A stretch of DNA of 64,000 nt, taken from Piscinibacter defluvii (lineage in GTDB: Bacteria; Pseudomonadota; Gammaproteobacteria; Burkholderiales; Burkholderiaceae_C). The notes below the pieces were generated by a model that was given only the letters and a program-made list of their open reading frames with translations, was not told where the DNA came from and made no database searches. The translations under genes and the position numbers were made by a program. Shown in pieces: positions 58,293 through 64,000 of this stretch. Positions within the stretch are counted from its first letter, which is position 1; each line of letters starts with the position of its first letter. Where the stretch lies: positions 186,001-250,000 of the forward strand of contig NZ_RCHJ01000004.1 in assembly GCF_004011805.1 (NCBI RefSeq), read 5' to 3'.

Positions 58293-60818
58293 ATGGCCAC
58301 CTTCAACGGCACGGCCGGGAACAACACGTTCACCGGCACGGCGGCAGACGACATCTTCAACTACGGCAGCGTCACCTACAGCGGCGCCACCATCACGGCC
58401 GCGCGCGGCTTCGACACCATCAGCAGCGGCGGCGGGTTCGACACGCTGCGCTTCGCCAACGTCGGCCTCGACCATGTGTACGGCGAGCGCGTCGGCAACG
58501 ACTTCCAGTTCTACCTCCAGCCGACCACGGACTGGACCGACGAGTCGGCCGTGACCACGCTGGGCGGCGTCCGGGTCAGCAACTTCTTCGCTGCCGACGG
58601 CAGCGGCGTGATCGACCGCGTCGACCTCAGCGATGCGTACGCCCTCTTCAGCTACGCCGGCGGCGTGATGAAGATCGGCATCTACGACCTGTCCGGCGTG
58701 TTGATGGAAGGCAATGCCGAGGGCTGGGATGCGAACGATGCGATCACCGGCCACGCCGTCGGCGACTGGATGCAGGGCCGCGGCGGCAACGACACGCTCT
58801 CGGGCCTGGCCGGCGACGACGAGATGGCGGGCGGCGACGGCAACGACCTGCTCAACGGCGGCGAAGGCAACGACACCCTGGACGGCGGCGCCGGCAGCGA
58901 CACCGCCACCTACGCGAATGCCAACGGCGGCGTGAACATCGACCTGCTGGTCGGCACCGGCGTCGGCGCGGGCGCCAGCAACGTCGGCAACGACGTGCTG
59001 ATCTCCATCGAGCGCGTGGTGGGAGGCAGCTACAACGACACGCTGCTCGGCAGCAACGGCGCCAACGTGCTGAACGGCGGCGCGGGCATCGACACGCTGG
59101 TCGGCCGCGGCGGCAACGACAACCTGCTCGGTGGCGCGGGCGCCGACTACTTCGACGCCAGCGCCACCGCCGGCACGGGCGCGGGCGCCGGCAACGACAC
59201 GATGGACGGCGGCACGGTCACCGATCCCGTCAACCTCCTCGACGGCAATACGGTCGGCTACAACGACTCGGGCGCGGCCGTCAGCGTCAACCTGGCCACC
59301 GGCACGGCCAGCGACGGCGGCGGCGGCACCGACACGCTGATCAACATCAGCTTCGTGCGCGGCTCGGCATTCAACGACACGCTGGTCGGCAAGAGCGGCA
59401 TCGGCAGCGGCTTCGAGCAGTTCTGGGGCAACGCCGGCAACGACACCATCGACGGCGGCGCGATCGTCGACACGCTGAACGGCACCGACACCAACCGCGC
59501 CTCGTACGACCAGCTGAATCTCGCCGTCAACGTCGACCTTGCCGCGGGCACCGCCACCGGCCAGGGCAACGACACGCTGATCAACATCAACCAGGTGCGC
59601 GGAAGCAACCTGGCCGACACGCTGCGCGGCTCGAACAGCAGCACGATCGTGGAGCAACTCGAGGGGCGCGGCGGCAACGACGTGCTGGACGGCCGCGGCG
59701 GGCTCGACCAGGTGCGTTACCACTATGCCGCCAACGGCGTGAACGTGAACCTGGCCACCGGGGTGGGCAACGCCGGCGCCGGCGACGTGGACACGCTCGC
59801 CAACTTCGAGGGCATCCGCGGCTCAAACCATGGCGACACGCTGACCGGCGGCCACGCTTCCAACGCCGCGCTCGAGTTCTTCCGCGGCATGGGCGGCAAC
59901 GACACCATTGACGGCGGCGCGGGTTACGACCGGGTGGACTATGTCGACTCCGTCAAGGGCGTGTCCGTCACGCTCGGCGGCGCGGCCGCCGGCACCGCGC
60001 AGGACGGCCAGGCGGTGCTGAACGGCCTGATCGTCGCCGCCGGCACGGCCGGTGCGACCTACGGCGTCGACACCTTGCTCAACATCGAGGCCGTGCGTGG
60101 CTCGGACTACAACGACACGCTCGCCGGCAGCAACATCGCCACGCTCGAGGTGTTCGAGGGACGCAAAGGCAACGACCTGATCGACGGCAACGGCGGACTG
60201 GACCGCGCCGGCTACTACCAGGCCACCTCGGGCGTCACGGTCACGCTCGGCCTGAACGGCGCCGACGGCAGCGCCAGCGACGGCTACGGCACGACCGACA
60301 CGCTGCGCGACATCGAGCACGTGCAGGGCTCGCGCGACTTCGCCGACAAGCTCACCGGCAACCAGCTCGCCAACCTGCTGGACGGCCAGGGCGGCAACGA
60401 CACGCTCTCCGGCGGCAGCGGCAACGACACGCTGCTCGGCGGCGGCGGTGCCGACCTGCTGATCGGCGGCAACGGCAACGACGTGCTGACCGGGAATGCC
60501 GGGCTGGACCTGTTCCGCTTCACCGGCGTGCCCAATGCGAGCAGCAACAGCGACCGCATCACCGACTTCGTCGCCGCCGACGACACGATCCAGCTCGACG
60601 ATGCGGGCTTCGTGGGCGTCGGTGCGCTCGGCGCGCTGGCCGCCGGTGCGTACCGCGCCGGCACCGCCGCGGCGGATGCGAGCGACCGCGTGATCTACGA
60701 CAGCGCCACCGGCCGCCTGTACTTCGACGCCGACGGCAACGGCGCCGGTGCGCAGGTGCTGTTTGCCACCCTCACCGCCGGCACGGCGCTGAGCGCGGCG
60801 GACTTCGTGATCGTCTGA
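58293..60818 (+). CDS. RTX-type calcium-binding secreted protein (paralog 1)
   Basis: An 841-residue, strongly acidic protein without an N-terminal signal peptide. Residues 1-155 form a module shared by the three paralogs (TFNGTAGNNTFTGTAADDIFNYG, then GGVRVSNFFAADGSGVIDR). RTX nonapeptides (GGxGxDxLx) appear near residues 163-205 and densely near 695-745. Between them lie longer modules, each with a DTL-x-NI/F-E-x-x-RGS-x-x-x-DTL-x-G core. The last residues, ADFVIV, look like a type I secretion signal. Secretion and Ca-dependent folding are expected; no enzymatic domain is evident, so adhesin or S-layer-like roles are possible. No type I exporter lies in this window. Confidence 0.9.
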   Translation: MATFNGTAGNNTFTGTAADDIFNYGSVTYSGATITAARGFDTISSGGGFDTLRFANVGLDHVYGERVGNDFQFYLQPTTDWTDESAVTTLGGVRVSNFFAADGSGVIDRVDLSDAYALFSYAGGVMKIGIYDLSGVLMEGNAEGWDANDAITGHAVGDWMQGRGGNDTLSGLAGDDEMAGGDGNDLLNGGEGNDTLDGGAGSDTATYANANGGVNIDLLVGTGVGAGASNVGNDVLISIERVVGGSYNDTLLGSNGANVLNGGAGIDTLVGRGGNDNLLGGAGADYFDASATAGTGAGAGNDTMDGGTVTDPVNLLDGNTVGYNDSGAAVSVNLATGTASDGGGGTDTLINISFVRGSAFNDTLVGKSGIGSGFEQFWGNAGNDTIDGGAIVDTLNGTDTNRASYDQLNLAVNVDLAAGTATGQGNDTLININQVRGSNLADTLRGSNSSTIVEQLEGRGGNDVLDGRGGLDQVRYHYAANGVNVNLATGVGNAGAGDVDTLANFEGIRGSNHGDTLTGGHASNAALEFFRGMGGNDTIDGGAGYDRVDYVDSVKGVSVTLGGAAAGTAQDGQAVLNGLIVAAGTAGATYGVDTLLNIEAVRGSDYNDTLAGSNIATLEVFEGRKGNDLIDGNGGLDRAGYYQATSGVTVTLGLNGADGSASDGYGTTDTLRDIEHVQGSRDFADKLTGNQLANLLDGQGGNDTLSGGSGNDTLLGGGGADLLIGGNGNDVLTGNAGLDLFRFTGVPNASSNSDRITDFVAADDTIQLDDAGFVGVGALGALAAGAYRAGTAAADASDRVIYDSATGRLYFDADGNGAGAQVLFATLTAGTALSAADFVIV
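60381..60818 (+). repeat. 3'-terminal 438-base block shared with RTX paralog 2
   Basis: This block and 62979-63416 (offset exactly 2598) encode the RTX nonapeptides and C-terminal secretion region. They differ by only scattered bases, and a run of over 100 bases around 60606-60711 is the same even at silent positions. This points to recent duplication or gene conversion. Confidence 0.9.
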
Positions 60819-60834
60819 GCGCGTGCGCTCCTTC

Positions 60835-60862
60835 CCCCGCGCCGGCCTGTCGCGGCGCGGGG
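60835..60862 (+). terminator. hairpin between RTX paralogs 1 and 2
   Basis: CCCCGCGCC (60835-60843) and GGCGCGGGG (60854-60862) form a perfect 9-base-pair stem. A homologous but less perfect copy lies at 63511-63540 before paralog 3. There is no T-tract. A TACACT -10 candidate (60875-60880) follows, so it may end one transcript just before the next promoter. Confidence 0.55.
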
Positions 60863-60902
60863 AAGTGCGCCCCTTACACTGGCCGGTTCAAGGGGAGAAA
60901 CG

Positions 60903-63416
60903 ATGGCCACGTTCAACGGCACCGCCGGAAACAACAACTTCGCCGGCACGGCTGCCGACGACATCTTCAACTACGGCAACGTCACCTTCAGCGCCGGCAC
61001 CGTCACGGCCGGCCGCGGGCTCGACACCATCAGCGGCGGGGGCGGCTTCGACCGCTTGAGCTTCGCCAACCTCCCCATCGACTACATCGACGGGGAGCGG
61101 GTCGGCAACGACCTCTTCCTCTACATCCAGCCGAACGTCAACGGCGACACGACCATCACCACGATCGGCGGCGTGAAGGTCAGCAACTTCTTCGCCGCCG
61201 ACGGCAACGGCGTGATCGACCGCATCGACTTCACCGACACCTACGCACTGTCCACCTATGCTGGCGGCATCTGGCGCGTGAACGTGCACGACCATGCCGA
61301 CGTGCTGCAGTGGACCACCGTCGACGGTTCCGCGGCCGGCGACTCGATCGTCGGTACGGCCGTCGACGACGAGATCAGCGGGCTGGGCGGCAATGACTCG
61401 CTGATCGGCGGCCTCGGCAACGACGAACTGCGTGGCGACGAGGGCAACGACACGCTCAACGGCGGTGCCAGCGACGACACCCTGGACGGCGGCGCCGGCA
61501 TCGACACGATCACCTACAGCGGCGCCAACGGCAGCCTGCGGGTCGACCTGGCCGGCGGCGTGACCCTCCAGTTCGGCGCCACCAACATCGGCACCGACAC
61601 GTTCACGGGCATCGAGCGCGTGGTGGGCGGCAGCTACAACGACACGCTGCAGGGCAACGTCGAGCACAACGTGCTCAACGGCGGCGCCGGCAACGACGCG
61701 CTGTACGGCTACGCCGGCAACGACAGCCTGCTCGGTGGTGCCGGTGAAGACTTCGCCGACGGCAGCGCCGGCGCCTTGAACACGCCCGGCGAGGGCAACG
61801 ACACCATCGACGGCGGCACCGTCACCGACAAGGTCAACTACTTCGACGGCAACATGGTGGGCTACGTGCTCTCCGGTGCCGGCGTGGTGGTCGACCTGCA
61901 GACCGGCACGGCCAGCGATGGCGGCGGCGGCACCGACACGCTGCGCAACATCAACTTCGTGCGCGCCTCGGCCTTCGACGACTCGATCGCCGGCAGCACC
62001 CGCGGCGGCTTCGAGCAGTTCTGGGGCAACGGCGGCAACGACACCATCGACGGCGGCGTCGTCTCCGACACGCTGAACGGCACCGACAACAACCGGGTGG
62101 CGTTCGACCAGATCGCCGTCTCGGTGATCGTCGACCTGCAGGCCGGCACCGCCACCGGCCAGGGCAACGACACGCTGATCAACATCAACCAGGTGCGGGG
62201 CAGCAACGCGGCCGACACGATCCGCGGGTCCAACAGCACCACGCTCGTCGAGCAGATCGAAGGCCGCCTCGGCAACGACGTGCTCGACGGCCGCGGCGGC
62301 ACGGACTTCGTGCGCTACCAGTACGCCACCAACGCGGTGAACGTCAACCTGTCCACCGGCGTGGGCAACGCCGGCAGCCTCGACGTGGACACCCTCGCCA
62401 ACTTCGAGGGCATCCGCGGCTCGAACTTCGGCGACACGCTGACCGGCGGGAACGCGGCCAACGCCGCGCTCGAGTTCTTCCGCGGCATGGGCGGCAACGA
62501 CACCATCGACGGCGGCGCGGGTTACGACCGGGTCGAGTACGTCGACTCCGTCAAGGCGGTCTCCGTCACGCTCGGCGGCGCGGCCGCCGGCACGGCGCAG
62601 GACGGCCAGGCGGTGCTGAACGGCGTGGTCGTCCGGGCCGGCACCGCCGGTGCGACCTACGGCACCGACACGCTGCTGAACATCGAGGGCGTGCGCGGCT
62701 CGGACTACAACGACACACTCACCGGCAGCAACATCGCGACGCTGGAGGTGTTCGAGGGCCGCAAGGGCAACGACCTGATCGACGGCAACGGCGGACTGGA
62801 CCGCGCCGGCTACTTCCAGGCCACCTCGGGCGTGGTGGCCACGCTGGGCCTGAACGGCGCCGACGGCGCCGCGGCCGACGGCTACGGCAGCACCGACACG
62901 CTGCGCGACATCGAGAACCTGCAGGGCTCGCGCGACTTCGCCGACAGGCTGACCGGCAACCAGCTCGCCAACCTGCTCGACGGCCAAGGGGGCAACGACA
63001 CGCTGTCCGGCGGCAGCGGCAACGACACGCTGCTCGGCGGCGGCGGTGCCGACCTGCTGATCGGCGGCAACGGCAACGACGTGCTGACCGGCCACGCCGG
63101 GGGGGACCTGTTCCGCTTCACCGGCGTGCCCAACGCGGGCAGCAACAGCGATCGCATCACCGACTTCGTCGCCGCCGACGACACGATCCAGCTCGACGAC
63201 GCGGGCTTCGTGGGCGTCGGTGCGCTCGGCGCGCTGGCCGCCGGTGCGTACCGCGCCGGCACCGCCGCGGCGGATGCGAGCGACCGCGTGATCTACGACA
63301 GCGCCACCGGCAAGCTGTACTTCGACGCCGACGGCAACGGCGCCGGTGCGCAGGTGCTGTTTGCCACCCTCACCGCCGGCACGGCGCTGAGCGTGGCGGA
63401 CTTCGTGATCGTGTGA
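60903..63416 (+). CDS. RTX-type calcium-binding secreted protein (paralog 2)
   Basis: An 837-residue paralog of the preceding gene, collinear throughout. It has the same N-terminal module, an RTX patch near residues 160-200 (GGNDSLIGGLGNDELRGDEG), the same intermediate modules and a near-identical C-terminal nonapeptide and secretion region ending VADFVIV. The N-terminal third has diverged most, while the last 146 codons are nearly unchanged. A possible promoter (TACACT) and a GGGGAGA ribosome site precede the ATG, so it can be transcribed on its own. Confidence 0.9.
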   Translation: MATFNGTAGNNNFAGTAADDIFNYGNVTFSAGTVTAGRGLDTISGGGGFDRLSFANLPIDYIDGERVGNDLFLYIQPNVNGDTTITTIGGVKVSNFFAADGNGVIDRIDFTDTYALSTYAGGIWRVNVHDHADVLQWTTVDGSAAGDSIVGTAVDDEISGLGGNDSLIGGLGNDELRGDEGNDTLNGGASDDTLDGGAGIDTITYSGANGSLRVDLAGGVTLQFGATNIGTDTFTGIERVVGGSYNDTLQGNVEHNVLNGGAGNDALYGYAGNDSLLGGAGEDFADGSAGALNTPGEGNDTIDGGTVTDKVNYFDGNMVGYVLSGAGVVVDLQTGTASDGGGGTDTLRNINFVRASAFDDSIAGSTRGGFEQFWGNGGNDTIDGGVVSDTLNGTDNNRVAFDQIAVSVIVDLQAGTATGQGNDTLININQVRGSNAADTIRGSNSTTLVEQIEGRLGNDVLDGRGGTDFVRYQYATNAVNVNLSTGVGNAGSLDVDTLANFEGIRGSNFGDTLTGGNAANAALEFFRGMGGNDTIDGGAGYDRVEYVDSVKAVSVTLGGAAAGTAQDGQAVLNGVVVRAGTAGATYGTDTLLNIEGVRGSDYNDTLTGSNIATLEVFEGRKGNDLIDGNGGLDRAGYFQATSGVVATLGLNGADGAAADGYGSTDTLRDIENLQGSRDFADRLTGNQLANLLDGQGGNDTLSGGSGNDTLLGGGGADLLIGGNGNDVLTGHAGGDLFRFTGVPNAGSNSDRITDFVAADDTIQLDDAGFVGVGALGALAAGAYRAGTAAADASDRVIYDSATGKLYFDADGNGAGAQVLFATLTAGTALSVADFVIV
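62979..63416 (+). repeat. 3'-terminal block of RTX paralog 2, copy of 60381-60818
   Basis: Near-identical to the end of paralog 1 over 438 bases. The few differences include GGGAATGCCGGGCTG against GGCCACGCCGGGGGG, the one cluster of changed residues (NAGLD to HAGGD). Confidence 0.9.
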
Positions 63417-63423
63417 CATGGAG

Positions 63424-63496
63424 CCCCCACGCTCGCATTCGCTCGCTTCCCCCCGAGGGGGTGCTCAGCGGCTTCGAGCGGCCGGGCGCCACTGAC
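63424..63496. repeat. REP-like palindromic intergenic element, copy 2
   Basis: A 73-base element matching 34171-34243 over its full length, with one small shift and scattered changes. The CCCCCCGAGGGGG hairpin is kept, but the CTCAGCGGC/GCCACTGAC stem is imperfect. It lies seven bases after the stop of paralog 2, between RTX genes, where paralogs 1 and 2 have no such insert. Confidence 0.85.
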
Positions 63497-63582
63497 CGCG
63501 GGTTCCTCCTCCCCTGCGCCGGCTTGCCGCGTTGCGGGGACCGGTCTACCTTGAGCAGAGGGGACCGGACGAGGAGGAAGCC

Positions 63583-64000
63583 ATGGCCATCTTCAACGGC
63601 ACGTTGGCGAACAACACGTTCGCCGGTACGGCGGCGGACGACGTCTTCAACTACGGCAACGTCACCTACAGCGCCGGAGTGGTAACGGCCGGCCGCGGGC
63701 TGGACACCATCAGCAGCGGCGGCGGCTTCGACCGCCTGACCTTCGCCAACCTCGGCGTCGGCTTCGTCGACGTGCGGCGTGTCGGCGACGACCTGTTCAT
63801 CTACATCCAGCCGACGGACGACTGGGACACGGCCATCACCACGCTGGGCGGCGTGCAGGTGAGCAACTTCTTCGCCGCCGACGGCAACGGGGTGATCGAC
63901 CGCATCGAGTTCGCCGACGGCTATGCGCTGTCGACCTACAGCGCCGGCATCTGGCGGGCGGCGCTGTATGACGCGGGGGGTGTGCTGCAGAAGATGGCGG
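63583..64000 (+). CDS. RTX-type secreted protein (paralog 3, cut by window end)
   Basis: The first 139 codons of a third tandem paralog. The N-terminal module is clearly the same (AIFNGTLANNTFAGTAADDVFNYG in part, then GGVQVSNFFAADGNGVIDRIEF). A strong GAGGAGG ribosome site precedes the ATG, with a -10 candidate, TACCTT, at 63547-63552. It is closer to paralog 2 than to paralog 1 in the visible part (SAGVVTAGRGLDTIS, YALSTYSAGIWR). The RTX region lies beyond the window. Confidence 0.88.
   Translation, partial: MAIFNGTLANNTFAGTAADDVFNYGNVTYSAGVVTAGRGLDTISSGGGFDRLTFANLGVGFVDVRRVGDDLFIYIQPTDDWDTAITTLGGVQVSNFFAADGNGVIDRIEFADGYALSTYSAGIWRAALYDAGGVLQKMA

Noticed and set aside
58293-63416. CRISPR-like or satellite repeat array
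   Set aside because: The repetition is in coding units with RTX nonapeptides and intact frames; there are no constant direct repeats with unique spacers.

Overview
The window is about 70% G+C and almost fully coding, with no gap over 300 bases lacking a gene. Gene content points to a betaproteobacterium of the order Burkholderiales, probably Comamonadaceae or the Rubrivivax/Leptothrix group. Markers are a Bug-type tricarboxylate-transporter binding protein, a DUF4148 protein, the GlpSTPQV glycerol ABC transporter, and two copies of an intergenic palindromic repeat of a kind I recall from this group. I see no tRNA, rRNA, CRISPR array, insertion sequence or prophage. The taxonomic call is inference from gene content.

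Layout. 1-3.6 kb: efflux and redox block (5' tip of a LysR-type regulator divergent from a PACE efflux gene, an MFS pump, SoxR divergent from a second MFS pump). 3.6-12.8 kb: GNAT acetyltransferase, a TlpA/transglutaminase-like pair, an orphan peptide-type binding protein followed by a TonB-dependent receptor, and a three-gene operon (Acg-type nitroreductase, hydrolase, DUF6544-like protein). 12.9-22.8 kb: an AraC/FeaR-like regulator divergent from a complete branched-chain-type ABC importer whose livF gene runs in frame into an aromatic-type aldehyde dehydrogenase, then an amidase and a TTC38-type TPR protein. 22.9-25.3 kb: an M4-like metallopeptidase convergent with a small unknown protein and a glutathione S-transferase. 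25.4-28.8 kb: a DUF4148 protein and a 935-residue STAND NTPase with eight TPRs, the best candidate here for a defence or signalling protein.

28.8-38.8 kb is a complete glycerol locus: glpR-glpK on the minus strand, divergent from glpV-glpS-glpT-glpP-glpQ-DUF2160-glpD. It covers import, phosphorylation and oxidation to dihydroxyacetone phosphate. The mRNA of the import operon is punctuated by a perfect intercistronic hairpin and by a REP-like element. 39-49.1 kb: a hydrolase, three small exported proteins, and an RND efflux operon that continues into a membrane protein, a protein carrying the exact COQ4 metal motif, and a frameshifted gene. A conserved upstream element precedes both the small-protein cluster and the RND operon.

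49.2-54.7 kb: an HD-GYP-type protein, then a GntR repressor divergent from a sugar-acid operon (Bug binding protein, glucarate dehydratase-like enzyme, SMP-30 lactonase). Its operator palindrome lies exactly inside the promoter spacer. 54.8-58.2 kb: RlpA, an AraC regulator with an EamA exporter, and a DUF3014 protein. 58.3-64 kb: three tandem RTX-type secreted proteins, the third cut by the window edge. They share near-identical 3' ends and homologous intergenic hairpins, which indicates recent duplication or gene conversion.
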